From assembly GCF_019075875.1 (NCBI RefSeq), contig NZ_JAHOOZ010000001.1, forward strand, positions 5,460,001 to 5,524,000: a stretch of 64,000 bases of DNA, in the 5' to 3' direction. Made by a program: the position numbers and the translations under genes. The DNA comes from Novosphingobium sp. G106. GTDB lineage: Bacteria > Pseudomonadota > Alphaproteobacteria > Sphingomonadales > Sphingomonadaceae. The notes beneath the pieces were generated by a model. It ran no database searches and was not told the origin of the DNA. It worked only from the letters and a program-made list of their open reading frames with translations. Numbering within the stretch: the stretch's first letter is position 1; each line of letters opens with the position of its first letter. This document shows positions 1 through 8,780 of this stretch, piece after piece.

Positions 1-74
1 GCGACGTGATCGATGTTCACGCCCAATCTAAGCGCAGGGGGGCGAAGGAAAGAGGCGCGGAGCAACTCGCTCAT
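1..74 (-). CDS. pdxJ: Pyridoxine 5'-phosphate synthase, 5' end only
   Basis: Only the first 24 codons are in the window; the gene runs off the left edge. The protein begins MSELL and reaches LRLGVNIDHV, the conserved N-terminal strand of PdxJ, which condenses 1-deoxyxylulose 5-phosphate with 3-amino-2-oxopropyl phosphate in vitamin B6 synthesis. The ATG at 74-72 lies one base past the pyrE stop codon, so the two genes are almost certainly co-transcribed and translationally coupled. A pyrE-pdxJ order is common in sphingomonads. The identification rests on this short but very characteristic motif. Confidence 0.85.
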   Translation of the reverse strand, partial: MSELLRASFLRPPALRLGVNIDHV

Positions 75-75
75 C

Positions 76-660
76 TCAGGCTGCCGCGCGGCTCCCGGGC
101 TTGATCGCCTGGGTAGCGGCGAGTTCGGGCGGAAGCTCGTCCTCGGCATAGGTCGGGAAGTTGATCGCGGTCAGCGGATAGAACGGCACGCCGAGGTCGA
201 CCTGGCCGCCCGAGCGGTCGACCAGTGCCGCCGCGGCCACCACTTCGCCGCCGGCTTGCTCGATCGCCTTGATCGCTTCGCGCGAGGAAAGTCCGGTCGT
301 TACAACGTCTTCCACCATCAGCACCTTGTCGCCCGGGTTCAGGGCAAAGCCGCGGCGCAGCTCGAAGGTTCCCGTCGGACGCTCGACGAACATCGCCTCG
401 ACGCCGAGCGCGCGGCCCGTTTCGTGGCCGATGATGACCCCGCCCATGGCCGGCGAGACGACCTTGCCGATCTCCTTGCGCAGCTCGCGCGGGAGCTTGC
501 CGACGAGCGCGATGGCGAGCCGTGAGGCGCGGTCCGGGTCCATCAGAACGCGGGCGCATTGCAGGTAATAGGCGCTGTGCCGGCCCGACGAGAGCAGGAA
601 ATGTCCCTCCAAGAGCGCCTTGCTGGCGCGGAACTCGGCCAGAACCTCTTCGTCCTGCAT
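76..660 (-). CDS. pyrE: Orotate phosphoribosyltransferase
   Basis: 194 residues, normal length. It transfers phosphoribose from PRPP to orotate to give OMP in pyrimidine synthesis (cytosol). The PRPP-binding loop is clear: VLMVEDVVTTGLSS at about residues 113-126, and the N-terminal SSGRHSAYYLQ segment is typical of PyrE. The TGA stop nearly abuts the ATG of pdxJ, so it is the upstream gene of a pyrE-pdxJ operon. It is divergent from coxB across about 200 bases. The pathway partner pyrC lies far away at 23022-24068. Confidence 0.95.
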   Translation of the reverse strand: MQDEEVLAEFRASKALLEGHFLLSSGRHSAYYLQCARVLMDPDRASRLAIALVGKLPRELRKEIGKVVSPAMGGVIIGHETGRALGVEAMFVERPTGTFELRRGFALNPGDKVLMVEDVVTTGLSSREAIKAIEQAGGEVVAAAALVDRSGGQVDLGVPFYPLTAINFPTYAEDELPPELAATQAIKPGSRAAA

Positions 661-740
661 GACGCGACATGTCCTTCTATAGATAATGCGCCGCGAAAGG
701 CGGCTTTAGGGGGTTGGGTAAAAATTCCCCTAGAGGCGCT

Positions 741-769
741 TGAGACTGCCCGCAAGCGCGCGTATAGGC
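741..769 (+). promoter_or_regulatory. Candidate sigma-70 promoter of the cox cluster
   Basis: TTGAGA at 741-746 and TATAGG at 764-769 are separated by exactly 17 bases. They lie about 90 bases upstream of the coxB start and point toward it. The match to -35/-10 consensus is good for a GC-rich alphaproteobacterium. No transcript data are available, so this is a sequence-based prediction. Confidence 0.5.
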
Positions 770-861
770 CGCGCCCAATGGGGTTCTCTCCCCATGGCTC
801 CACGACAGGCGAGAGGGGGCAATATCTCTCGCAGTTGATCGAAAGCGAAAGCAAGAACACG

Positions 862-1956
862 ATGAAATTCGGCGAACATGCACGGGCCGCGAGCGACAAG
901 ATCCTGGCTCTCGGTATCTCCCTTGTCGCTCTGACGGTGCCGCAGCTGGCCTTCGCGGCCGCTCCCGCGGCAGCGGCTTCCGCAGCTCCCTCGGCCGCTG
1001 CGGCAGCTGGCTCCTATGTCCCGATGACGCCCACCGAGGGCAAGGGCATGCCGGTTCCCGATGCGATCCACCTGCAGGACCAGTACTCGCCGCTCGGCGA
1101 ATATGCGCACTGGTTCCACAACGACGTGCTGATGCCGATGATCACGATCATCGTGATCTTCGTGCTCGCGCTGCTCGTCTGGGTGATGGTCCGCTACAAC
1201 AGCAAGTCGAACCCCACGCCGTCGAAGACCAGCCACAACACGCTGATCGAAGTGGTCTGGACTTTGGTCCCCGTGCTCGTTCTGGTCGGCGTCGCGATTC
1301 CCTCGATCAGCCTGCTCGCCAAGCAGTACAAGCCGGCCCCGGCCAAGTCGCTGACGATCAAGGCGACCGGCAACCAGTGGTTCTGGTCCTATACCTACCC
1401 CGACAACGGCGGCTTCGAAGTCGTTTCTAACATGCTGAACATCCCGGGCCAGCCGGTGGTGAACAACGGCGTGCGCGAGGTCGGTTCCAAGCCTTACGAC
1501 GGTCCTTCGCACCTTGAGGTCGACAACCGCATGGTCGTGCCGGCCGGTGAGCCGATCCGCCTGCAGGTGACCGGCGCCGACGTGATCCACTCGTTCGCCG
1601 TGCCTTCGCTGTGGTTCAAGCTCGACGGCGTGCCCGGCCGGATCAACGAGAAGATGATCTTCATCGAGAAGCCGGGCGTCTATTACGGCCAGTGCTCCGA
1701 GCTTTGCGGTGCCCGTCACGGCTACATGCCGATCGCAGTCGAAGCCCTGCCGCGCGCGCAGTTCAACGCCTGGGTGCTCCAGCAGTCGGGGGGCGTGATC
1801 GACCACCAGCCCAAGCCGGCCGCCGCCGCTGCTCCGGCGGCTGAGGCCGCTGCGCCTGCCGCTTCTGAAGCCGCTGCACCTGCTGCCGCCGCTTCTGCCG
1901 CTGCGGCCCCCGCCGCGACCGCCACCGCTTCTGCTTCGCCGGCCCCCAAGGCCTGA
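862..1956 (+). CDS. coxB: Cytochrome c oxidase subunit II (CuA subunit)
   Basis: 364 residues from the ATG at 862. It accepts electrons from cytochrome c at the binuclear CuA centre and passes them to subunit I. A signal peptide ends near AFA (about residue 32). Two membrane helices follow (about 90-112 and 130-152), then a periplasmic cupredoxin domain with the CuA motif [12 protein letters not shown] near residues 278-289 and the aromatic patch NQWFWSY. The C-terminus carries an unusual tail of about 50 residues, nearly all Ala, Pro and Ser. An in-frame extension back to 559 lacks a signal peptide and overlaps the pyrE promoter region, so the start at 862 was chosen. It is the first gene of the oxidase cluster. 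Confidence 0.96.
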   Translation: MKFGEHARAASDKILALGISLVALTVPQLAFAAAPAAAASAAPSAAAAAGSYVPMTPTEGKGMPVPDAIHLQDQYSPLGEYAHWFHNDVLMPMITIIVIFVLALLVWVMVRYNSKSNPTPSKTSHNTLIEVVWTLVPVLVLVGVAIPSISLLAKQYKPAPAKSLTIKATGNQWFWSYTYPDNGGFEVVSNMLNIPGQPVVNNGVREVGSKPYDGPSHLEVDNRMVVPAGEPIRLQVTGADVIHSFAVPSLWFKLDGVPGRINEKMIFIEKPGVYYGQCSELCGARHGYMPIAVEALPRAQFNAWVLQQSGGVIDHQPKPAAAAAPAAEAAAPAASEAAAPAAAASAAAAPAATATASASPAPKA

Positions 1957-1980
1957 GCTTTCCGATAGGGTTATCCAATC

Positions 1981-2075
1981 ATGGCAACCACCGCCCCCGA
2001 TCCTTCCAGGCGCACGGCGATCATCATCACGCTGACCACGCGCACGACCATCCGGGCTTCTTCGCCCGCTGGTTC
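1981..2075 (+). other. Displaced N-terminus of coxA (single-base frame break)
   Basis: An ATG at 1981, preceded by AGGG about 10 bases upstream, opens a peptide starting MATTAPDPS, as sphingomonad CoxA proteins do. That frame soon leaves the CoxA sequence. The continuing CoxA frame reads back from 2076 as His-rich [13 protein letters not shown] then PGFFARWF, with no in-frame ATG before 2076. One missing base near 2001-2004 would join the two into a normal CoxA N-terminus. Confidence 0.75.
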
Positions 2076-3671
2076 ATGTCCACCAACCACAAGGACATCG
2101 GCACGCTCTACCTGATCTTCGCGATTTGCGCGGGGATCATCGGCGGCGCCGTTTCCGGCATGATGCGCGCCGAGCTCGCCGAGCCCGGCATCCAGTATCT
2201 CGGCACTTTCGCCTCGTGGTTGGGTGAAAAGAACCCGACCTTCGACCAGCAGCTCCACCTGTGGAACGTGCTGATCACCGCGCACGGTCTGATCATGGTG
2301 TTCTTCATGGTCATGCCGGCGATGATCGGCGGCTTCGGCAACTGGTTCGTGCCGCTGATGATCGGCGCGCCGGACATGGCCTTCCCGCGGATGAACAACA
2401 TCTCGTTCTGGCTGACCGTCGCGGGCTTCTGCTCGCTGATGATCTCGCCGTTCGTGCCGGGCGGCACGGGCAACGGCGCCGGCACGGGCTGGACGGTCTA
2501 CGCGCCGCTTTCGACCTCGGGCTCGCAAGGCCCCGCGGTCGACTTCGCGATCTTCTCGCTGCACCTTGCCGGTGCCGGCTCGATCCTCGGTGCGACCAAC
2601 TTCATCACCACCATCTTCAACATGCGCGCGCCGGGCATGACCCTGCACAAGATGCCGCTGTTCGTCTGGTCGGTGCTGGTCACGGCCTTCCTGCTGCTGC
2701 TCGCCCTTCCGGTTCTCGCCGCGGCGATCACCATGCTGATCACCGACCGTAACTTCGGCACCACCTTCTTCGACGCTTCGGGCGGCGGCGATCCGGTGCT
2801 CTACCAGCACCTGTTCTGGTTCTTCGGCCACCCCGAAGTCTACATCATGATCCTGCCGGGCTTCGGCATGATCAGCCAGATCATCTCGACCTTCTCGAAG
2901 AAGCCCGTGTTCGGCTATCTCGGCATGGCCTACGCCATGGTCGCGATCGGCGTCGTCGGCTTCATCGTCTGGGCGCACCACATGTACACCACGGGCATGT
3001 CGGTAAACACGAAGATGTACTTCACCGCCGCGACCATGGTCATCGCGGTTCCCACCGGCATCAAGATCTTCTCGTGGATCGCGACGATGTGGGGCGGCTC
3101 GATCACTTTCAAGTCGCCGATGGTCTGGGCGATCGGCTTCATCTTCCTGTTCACCGTCGGCGGCGTGACCGGCGTCGTGCTCGCCAACGGCGGCATCGAC
3201 GACTACATGCAGGACACCTACTACGTCGTCGCGCACTTCCACTACGTGTTGTCGCTGGGTGCGGTGTTCTCGCTCTTCGCCGGGTTCTACTACTGGTTCC
3301 CGAAGATGAGCGGCCGGATGCACTCCGAGTTCCTCGCCCACCTGCACTTCTGGGTGTTCTTCGCGGGCGTGAACATCATCTTCTTCCCGCAGCACTTCCT
3401 TGGCCTGCAGGGCATGCCGCGCCGCTATCCGGACTTCGCGGAAGCCTATGCCCACTGGAACCGCGTCTCATCGGAGATCGGCTACACGACGATGGCGCTG
3501 GGCATGCTGATCTTCTTCGTGAACATCGGCTACTCGCTGTTCGCCGGCAAGAAGGCGGCAGACAACTACTGGGGTGAAGGCGCGACCACGCTCGAGTGGA
3601 CGCTGTCGAGCCCGCCGCCGTTCCACCAGTTCGAAACCCTGCCCGTCATCGACGACAAGGGTCATCACTGA
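2076..3671 (+). CDS. coxA: Cytochrome c oxidase subunit I
   Basis: 531 residues in the open frame from an internal ATG (MSTNHKDIG); the native start is probably 1981, see the frame break just upstream. It is the catalytic subunit of the aa3 oxidase: 12 membrane helices carrying heme a and the heme a3-CuB site, reducing O2 and pumping protons. Visible ligands and channel motifs include [11 protein letters not shown] (CuB His and the cross-linked Tyr), HHMYTTGM (two CuB His) and HFHYVLS (the two heme His), plus the K-channel segment [10 protein letters not shown]. Except for the N-terminus it is complete. It is followed by two hairpins and ctaB. Confidence 0.96.
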   Translation: MSTNHKDIGTLYLIFAICAGIIGGAVSGMMRAELAEPGIQYLGTFASWLGEKNPTFDQQLHLWNVLITAHGLIMVFFMVMPAMIGGFGNWFVPLMIGAPDMAFPRMNNISFWLTVAGFCSLMISPFVPGGTGNGAGTGWTVYAPLSTSGSQGPAVDFAIFSLHLAGAGSILGATNFITTIFNMRAPGMTLHKMPLFVWSVLVTAFLLLLALPVLAAAITMLITDRNFGTTFFDASGGGDPVLYQHLFWFFGHPEVYIMILPGFGMISQIISTFSKKPVFGYLGMAYAMVAIGVVGFIVWAHHMYTTGMSVNTKMYFTAATMVIAVPTGIKIFSWIATMWGGSITFKSPMVWAIGFIFLFTVGGVTGVVLANGGIDDYMQDTYYVVAHFHYVLSLGAVFSLFAGFYYWFPKMSGRMHSEFLAHLHFWVFFAGVNIIFFPQHFLGLQGMPRRYPDFAEAYAHWNRVSSEIGYTTMALGMLIFFVNIGYSLFAGKKAADNYWGEGATTLEWTLSSPPPFHQFETLPVIDDKGHH

Positions 3672-3676
3672 TGACA

Positions 3677-3724
3677 GCCCGCCCCGGAAGGGGCGGGCGC
3701 AAACACCCTCCGCTTGCCGGAGGG
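3677..3724 (+). repeat. Two tandem hairpins between coxA and ctaB
   Basis: The first hairpin has 9-bp arms (3677-3685 and 3690-3698) with a GGAA loop. The second has 7-bp arms (3706-3712 and 3718-3724) with a 5-base loop. Neither is followed by a T run, so they look more like mRNA stabilising or processing elements, or an attenuator that lowers ctaB expression relative to coxBA, than classic terminators. Confidence 0.6.
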
Positions 3725-3804
3725 GCTAGGGAGGGGCATGTTGCGGACCGCAGCGTGCCTTTTCCCTTTTAAGGTGATAGGACACCGGCCTAGCCGGGCA
3801 TGAT

Positions 3805-4728
3805 ATGACAACGACGACAGCCATCCAGCCGCTTCCCGCCGAATGGCGCGATTTCTTCGCGCTGACCAAGCCGCGGGTGATGAGCCTCGTGATCTTCACC
3901 GGTCTCTGCGGGCTGCTCGCGGCGCCGCAGACGATCAACCCGGTGCTGGGGTTTACCGCGATCCTCTGCATCGCTGTCGGCGCAGGCGGCGCTGCGGCGC
4001 TCAACCAGTGGTGGGAAGCCGATCTCGACGCCGGCATGAAGCGCACCGCCGGGCGACCGCTGCCGGCCGGGCGCATGGAGCGCACCTCTGCGCGCGACTT
4101 CGGTGTCGGGCTTTCGGTCGCCTCGGTCCTGCTGATGGGCCTTGCCATTGGCTGGCTGGCCGCGGCGATCCTGGCGCTGTCGATCGTCTATTACGCGGTG
4201 ATCTACACGATCTGGCTCAAGCCGCGCACGCCGCAGAATATCGTCATCGGCGGCGGCGCCGGTGCCTTCCCGCCGCTGATCGGCTGGGTCGCGGCGACGG
4301 GCGACATCACCGCCATGCCGGTGATCCTCTTCGCCATCATCTTCTTCTGGACCCCGCCGCACTTCTGGGCGCTCGCGCTGTTCGTCAAGACGGACTACGC
4401 CAAGGTCGGCATCCCGATGATGCCGGTGGTCGCGGGCGAGACCTCGACCCGGCGCCAGATCCTGTTCTACGCCGTGCTGCTGCTGCCGTTGTCGGCACTG
4501 CCCTGGTTCATCGGCGGAACGGGCATGGTCTATGGCGTGACGGCGCTGGTGCTGTCGGCCGTGTTCCTGCTGCTCTCGATCCGCGTCGGCCTGCGCGAGA
4601 CCGCGCCGGAGGGCGACACGATGAAGCCCGAGAAGCAGCTTTTCGCCTATTCGATCATCTACCTCTTCGCGCTGTTCGCGGCGCTGGTTGCAGATCACTG
4701 GCTGGTGGTGCAGGGAGTCACGGCATGA
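3805..4728 (+). CDS. ctaB: Protoheme IX farnesyltransferase (heme O synthase)
   Basis: 307 residues, typical length. It farnesylates heme B to heme O, the first step to the heme A needed by CoxA. It belongs to the UbiA prenyltransferase superfamily with about 9 membrane helices. The N-terminal [10 protein letters not shown] motif and the Asp-rich site N67, D73 and D75 ([15 protein letters not shown]) that binds Mg-farnesyl diphosphate are present. The second Asp-containing loop lies near [15 protein letters not shown]. Its stop overlaps the start of the next small gene (ATGA). Confidence 0.96.
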   Translation: MTTTTAIQPLPAEWRDFFALTKPRVMSLVIFTGLCGLLAAPQTINPVLGFTAILCIAVGAGGAAALNQWWEADLDAGMKRTAGRPLPAGRMERTSARDFGVGLSVASVLLMGLAIGWLAAAILALSIVYYAVIYTIWLKPRTPQNIVIGGGAGAFPPLIGWVAATGDITAMPVILFAIIFFWTPPHFWALALFVKTDYAKVGIPMMPVVAGETSTRRQILFYAVLLLPLSALPWFIGGTGMVYGVTALVLSAVFLLLSIRVGLRETAPEGDTMKPEKQLFAYSIIYLFALFAALVADHWLVVQGVTA

Positions 4729-4850
4729 ACCAACTCGATCCCGAGGCTGAACGCCTGCGCATCATTCGCGGCCGCAACCGCGTGTTCGGCGTGCTGCTGA
4801 TCGGCTTTGCCGTGCTGATCTTCGCCATTTCGATCGCCAAGATGAGCTGA
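4725..4850 (+). CDS. Small single-span membrane protein of the cox cluster
   Basis: 41 residues (starts [10 protein letters not shown], ends SIAKMS). The ATG overlaps the ctaB stop by four bases, and the ctaG start follows after five bases, so it is firmly inside the operon. A charged N-terminus (RRGRNR-like) is followed by one hydrophobic helix of about 18 residues ([18 protein letters not shown]). Small proteins sit at this position in many alphaproteobacterial ctaB-ctaG clusters and are thought to be oxidase assembly or accessory factors. The function here is inferred only from position and topology. Confidence 0.8.
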   Translation: MNQLDPEAERLRIIRGRNRVFGVLLIGFAVLIFAISIAKMS

Positions 4851-4855
4851 CTGCC

Positions 4856-5488
4856 GTGAGCGCCGACCGCAAGAACCGCCAGACCGCCATGATCATGGGC
4901 GGCGTCGCGCTCGCCATGCTGGGCCTGGGTTATGCGGCGGTGCCGCTCTATCGCATGTTCTGCCAGACCACGGGCTTCGGCGGCACGACCATGCGCGTGA
5001 CCGAGGCCCAGGCTGCCACCGTCCGCTCCACCACCACCGACATCCGCATCCGCTTCGACGCCAATGTCGAGCGCGGCATGCCCTGGGAGTTCAAGCCGGT
5101 CCAGGCGGTCGACACCGTGGCGATCGGCGTGCGCGACATGGCGATCTTCACCGCCAAGAACCTGTCGGACAAGCCGATCACCGGCACCGCCAGCTTCAAC
5201 GTCGAGCCCGAGCAGGCGGCGCGCTATTTCGACAAGATCCAGTGCTTCTGCTTCACCGAGCAGACGCTGAAGCCCGGTGAGCAAGTGCGCATGCCGGTGA
5301 TCTACTACGTCGATCCCAAGATCCTGGACGATCCCGACAACAACGACGTTCACGAGATCACTCTCAGCTACACTTTCCACGTCACCCCCGCCGGTGGCGA
5401 CAAGCTGGCCGACCACAAAGAGGCTGGCCAGAAAGAGACTGGGGCCACCGGTGCGAAGGCACTGGACCGCGCCAAGACAGGCGGTTAA
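4856..5488 (+). CDS. ctaG: Cytochrome c oxidase assembly protein CtaG/Cox11
   Basis: 210 residues from a GTG start. It is a copper chaperone that delivers Cu(I) for the CuB site of subunit I. One N-terminal membrane anchor (about 11-33) is followed by a periplasmic immunoglobulin-like domain. The invariant copper-binding CFC motif is at residues 130-132 (QCFCFTEQ), with another conserved Cys in YRMFCQTTGFGG. The family hallmark MPWEFKP is also present. The C-terminal 30 residues are variable, charged and probably disordered. Confidence 0.95.
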   Translation: MSADRKNRQTAMIMGGVALAMLGLGYAAVPLYRMFCQTTGFGGTTMRVTEAQAATVRSTTTDIRIRFDANVERGMPWEFKPVQAVDTVAIGVRDMAIFTAKNLSDKPITGTASFNVEPEQAARYFDKIQCFCFTEQTLKPGEQVRMPVIYYVDPKILDDPDNNDVHEITLSYTFHVTPAGGDKLADHKEAGQKETGATGAKALDRAKTGG

Positions 5489-5555
5489 GGGCCTTTCGGA
5501 ATTCATCTCGGCGGCATAGCGCCGCTACACTACGCAACAGGGACCAGAGGCAATC

Positions 5556-6377
5556 ATGGCCGGAACCAAGAACCACGACTACCACATCCTGCCGCCCGAC
5601 ATCTGGCCGCTGGTGGGCTCAATCTCGGCGCTGACGCTGACGAGCGGCGGCGTGCTGTTCATGCACAAGATGCCCGCGGGCAAGTACGTGCTGCTGGCGG
5701 GCCTCTTCGGCGTGCTGCTGACGATGTATTCCTGGTGGTCGAACGTGATCAAGGAAGCCCACGCCGGCGATCACACCCCGGTCGTACAGCTCCACCTGCG
5801 CTACGGCATGATCCTGTTCATCGCTTCGGAAGTGATGTTCTTCGTCGGCTGGTTCTGGGCCTTCTTCGACTTCTCGCTGTTCCCCAACGAACTCGCCGAG
5901 GTCGTGGGCGGGCAATGGCCGCCCAAGGCGATCGAAGCGGTCATGGATCCGTTCGACCTGCCGCTGCTCAACACGCTGATCCTGCTCTGCTCGGGTACGA
6001 CGGTGACCTGGGCGCACCACGCGCTCATCCACGGCGACCGTGACGGCCTGAAGAAAGGCCTGTGGCTGACGATCATTCTGGGCGTGTTGTTCACGTCGAT
6101 CCAGGCCTACGAATATGTCCACGCGCCCTTCGCCTTCGGCGGCAACACCTACGGTTCGGCGTTCTACATGGCGACCGGCTTCCACGGCTTCCACGTCATC
6201 ATCGGCACGATCATGCTGATCATCTGCCTGAAGCGCGCCTACAACGGCGACTTCACGCCGAAGCAGCACTTCGGCTTCGAGGCGGCGGCTTGGTACTGGC
6301 ACTTCGTCGACGTCGTCTGGCTGTTCCTTTTCGTCGCAGTCTATGTCTGGGGCGGCTGGGGCTACCCGACCCATTGA
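5556..6377 (+). CDS. coxC: Cytochrome c oxidase subunit III
   Basis: 273 residues with seven predicted membrane helices. It stabilises the oxidase core and proton uptake. Typical subunit III features are the N-terminal NHDYHILPPDIWPL, the SEVMFFVGWFWAFF helix, GTTVTWAHHAL, and the C-terminal WYWHFVDVVWLFLFVAVYVWG. An AGAGG sequence precedes the ATG. It lies 67 bases after ctaG in the same operon. Confidence 0.96.
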   Translation: MAGTKNHDYHILPPDIWPLVGSISALTLTSGGVLFMHKMPAGKYVLLAGLFGVLLTMYSWWSNVIKEAHAGDHTPVVQLHLRYGMILFIASEVMFFVGWFWAFFDFSLFPNELAEVVGGQWPPKAIEAVMDPFDLPLLNTLILLCSGTTVTWAHHALIHGDRDGLKKGLWLTIILGVLFTSIQAYEYVHAPFAFGGNTYGSAFYMATGFHGFHVIIGTIMLIICLKRAYNGDFTPKQHFGFEAAAWYWHFVDVVWLFLFVAVYVWGGWGYPTH

Positions 6378-6384
6378 TGATCCG

Positions 6385-6771
6385 ATGAACGGCGAAAGCC
6401 ACGAAACCAAGGGGCAGCCGGGACTAGTCTCGGCTGCCCTTTTCGGTCTCTGCCCCCGTTGCGGTGCGCGGACTCTGTTTGATGGCCTGGCGAAGTTCGC
6501 GCCGCGCTGCCGCGCCTGCGGGCTCGACTTCTCGACCTTCAACGTCGGTGACGGGCCAGCGGCCTTCCTCACGCTGATCGTCGGCGCGCTGGTCGTGGCC
6601 GCGGCGATAACGCTGGAGCTTTCGGCGCACCCGCCCTTCTGGGTCCACATCCTCCTCTGGGTGCCGATCACCGCCGCGGCAGTGGTCTGGGGTCTGAGGG
6701 CAGGCAAGGGCGCGCTGCTCGCCGCCGAATACCAGCGCCAGGCCGGCGAACACCGTACCGAGGACGAATGA
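6385..6771 (+). CDS. DUF983 family membrane protein
   Basis: 128 residues from the ATG at 6385. It starts seven bases after coxC; an upstream in-frame start at 6343 would overlap coxC without need. The DUF983 pattern is clear: an N-terminal zinc-ribbon-like CPRCGARTLFDGL and CRACGLDF, then two membrane helices. The family is nearly always located between coxC and surf1 in alphaproteobacteria. A role in oxidase assembly is inferred from this linkage, not demonstrated. It overlaps surf1 by four bases. Confidence 0.85.
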   Translation: MNGESHETKGQPGLVSAALFGLCPRCGARTLFDGLAKFAPRCRACGLDFSTFNVGDGPAAFLTLIVGALVVAAAITLELSAHPPFWVHILLWVPITAAAVVWGLRAGKGALLAAEYQRQAGEHRTEDE

Positions 6772-7349
6772 TGCGCCGCTTACCCCTGATCCCGACCCTG
6801 CTGGTGCTGGCGGCGGTCGCGATCATGATTCGCCTCGGCTTCTGGCAGATATCGCGGATGCACGAGAAGGAAGCGCTGCTCGCGCGTTACGCTGCGGCGC
6901 AGACGATGTCCGCCGACGTGCCGTTCCCTCAGGATGCCGTCGCAGCGCGGAACGTGCTCTACCGACATGCGCGGGTCGATTGCCGCCAGGTGACCGGCAT
7001 CACCGTCATCGCTGGGCGTAGCGCCCAGGGCGGATCGGGCATGGCGCATGTCGCCGACTGCTTGATCGACGGCGGCGAGAAGGCGCGCGTCGTGCTCGGC
7101 TGGTCGCGTGATCCGGCACCAGTCGAATGGCGCGGCGGCGAGGTCATGGGCATCGTGGCTCCCGGTCCGCGCCTCGTCGCCGATCCGCCGCTGCAGGGGC
7201 TGGCGCCGAATGCGCGCCCCGACCCGGCCGATATACCCAACAACCACTGGTCCTACGCCATCCAGTGGTTCCTCTTCGCCGCCACCGCGCTGGTGATCTA
7301 TGGCCTGGCGGTGCGGAAGCGCCTTGCCGGGGAGCCTCCACGCCGCTAA
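6768..7349 (+). CDS. SURF1 family oxidase assembly protein
   Basis: 193 residues. SURF1 proteins help insert heme A into subunit I. An N-terminal membrane helix (about 5-22) contains the family motif LGFWQISR, and a second helix lies near the C-terminus (about 165-183, WSYAIQWFLFAATALVIYGL). It is somewhat short for the family, with a reduced periplasmic domain, as is common in sphingomonads. Two Met codons (6768 and 6771) can serve as start; both keep the overlap with DUF983. Confidence 0.9.
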   Translation: MMRRLPLIPTLLVLAAVAIMIRLGFWQISRMHEKEALLARYAAAQTMSADVPFPQDAVAARNVLYRHARVDCRQVTGITVIAGRSAQGGSGMAHVADCLIDGGEKARVVLGWSRDPAPVEWRGGEVMGIVAPGPRLVADPPLQGLAPNARPDPADIPNNHWSYAIQWFLFAATALVIYGLAVRKRLAGEPPRR

Positions 7350-7361
7350 CCGCGGGCTCCC

Positions 7362-8765
7362 ATGGAATACATCAGCACCAGAGGCAGCGCCCCGGCGCTC
7401 GATTTCGCCGGCGCCACGCTCGCCGGCCTTGCATCCGACGGCGGGCTCTACGTGCCCCGCTCCTGGCCGCGTTTTACCGAGGCAGAGATCGCGGCGATGG
7501 CGGGCCTGCCCTATGCCGAGCTCGCCCAGCGGATCATGCAGCCCTTCGTCGAGGGCAGTCTCAGCCCTGAGAAGCTGCTCGAGCTGACCCGCGCCGCCTA
7601 TGGCCGCTTCGCCCATGCCGCGGTGACCCCGCTCGAACAGTTCGACGAGCAGCACTGGCTGCTCGAACTGTTCCACGGTCCGACCCTGGCGTTCAAGGAC
7701 GTGGCGCTGCAATTGCTCGGCTTGCTGTTCGAGGAATTCCTCGGCCGCGACACCCAGAACCTGACGATCGTCGGCGCCACCTCGGGCGACACCGGCTCGG
7801 CCGCGATCGACGCGGTTGCCGGCCGCGCCAAGGTCGACATCTTCATGCTCCACCCCAAGGGCCGGGTGAGCGATGTCCAGCGCCGGCAGATGACCACGGT
7901 GCTCGCGCCCAACGTCCACAACATCGCCATCGAGGACGCCACGTTCGACGATGCCCAGGCGATCGTGAAGCGCATGTTCAACGATCCGGCGATGACCGGC
8001 CGGTTCAACATCGGTGCAGTCAATTCGATCAACTGGGCGCGGCTGATGGCGCAGGTGGTCTACTACTTCGCCGCCGGCCTGCAGCTCGGTGCGCCGCACC
8101 GCCAGGTCGCCTTCTCGGTGCCGACGGGCAATTTCGGCGACGTCTTCGCCGGCTACGTCGCGGCGCAGATGGGCCTGCCGATTGCCCAGCTCATCGTCGC
8201 GACCAACGTCAACGACATCCTCCACCGCGCGCTCTCCACCGGCGACTATTCGCAGGGCACGGTCACGCCGACCGCGGCGCCGTCGATGGATATCCAGGTC
8301 TCGTCGAACTTCGAACGGCTGCTGTTCGATGTCGGCGGCCGTGACGGCAAGGCGCTCGCCGAGCAGATGGCCGGCTTCGAGGCCAGCAAGGCGATGCAGC
8401 TGACCAATGCCCAGCGCGAGGGCGCCGCGGCTCTGTTCACCAGCGCGCGCGCCGATGCCGACGACATGAGCCATGCGATCCGCTGGGCCTGGGAGAACTG
8501 CGGCGAGCTGATCGATCCGCACACCGCGATCGGCCTTCACGCCGCGCGTGCTTCGGGCCTGCCCAAGGCGATCCCGGTCGTCACGCTGGCGACCGCGCAT
8601 CCGGCCAAGTTCCCTGATGCGGTCGAGCGCGCAACCGGCCAGCGTCCCGAGCTGCCCGCGCGCGTCGGCGACCTGTTCGACCGCGAGGAGCGCTGCGCCG
8701 ACCTGCCCGGCGACTACGCCGCCATCGCCGACTACGTCGCTCAGCACGCCGTTTCCAAGAGCTGA
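7362..8765 (+). CDS. thrC: Threonine synthase
   Basis: 467 residues. This PLP enzyme converts O-phosphohomoserine to threonine. The PLP lysine is K112 in GPTLAFKDVALQ. The substrate and phosphate-binding segment GATSGDTGSAA and the late PTGNFGDVFAGYVA motif are present. Length fits the longer class (yeast/E. coli-like). It starts only 12 bases after surf1, so it is probably read from the cox transcript. The thrC position after surf1 is conserved in sphingomonads. Confidence 0.96.
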   Translation: MEYISTRGSAPALDFAGATLAGLASDGGLYVPRSWPRFTEAEIAAMAGLPYAELAQRIMQPFVEGSLSPEKLLELTRAAYGRFAHAAVTPLEQFDEQHWLLELFHGPTLAFKDVALQLLGLLFEEFLGRDTQNLTIVGATSGDTGSAAIDAVAGRAKVDIFMLHPKGRVSDVQRRQMTTVLAPNVHNIAIEDATFDDAQAIVKRMFNDPAMTGRFNIGAVNSINWARLMAQVVYYFAAGLQLGAPHRQVAFSVPTGNFGDVFAGYVAAQMGLPIAQLIVATNVNDILHRALSTGDYSQGTVTPTAAPSMDIQVSSNFERLLFDVGGRDGKALAEQMAGFEASKAMQLTNAQREGAAALFTSARADADDMSHAIRWAWENCGELIDPHTAIGLHAARASGLPKAIPVVTLATAHPAKFPDAVERATGQRPELPARVGDLFDREERCADLPGDYAAIADYVAQHAVSKS

Positions 8766-8780
8766 GGGCCCGAAAGGCTG

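Noticed and set aside
1816..1953. Short GCC/GCT repeats at the end of coxB considered as a CRISPR or tandem repeat
   Set aside because: They are imperfect Ala/Pro codon repeats inside a coding frame, with no spacer structure.
1971..3455. 494-residue open frame antisense to coxA
   Set aside because: Arg/His/Glu-rich shadow of a GC-rich gene with no domain, no ribosome site, fully inside coxA, whose protein is certain.
3677..3724. Tandem hairpins read as a rho-independent terminator
   Set aside because: No T run follows, and ctaB and its partners lie downstream in the same direction.
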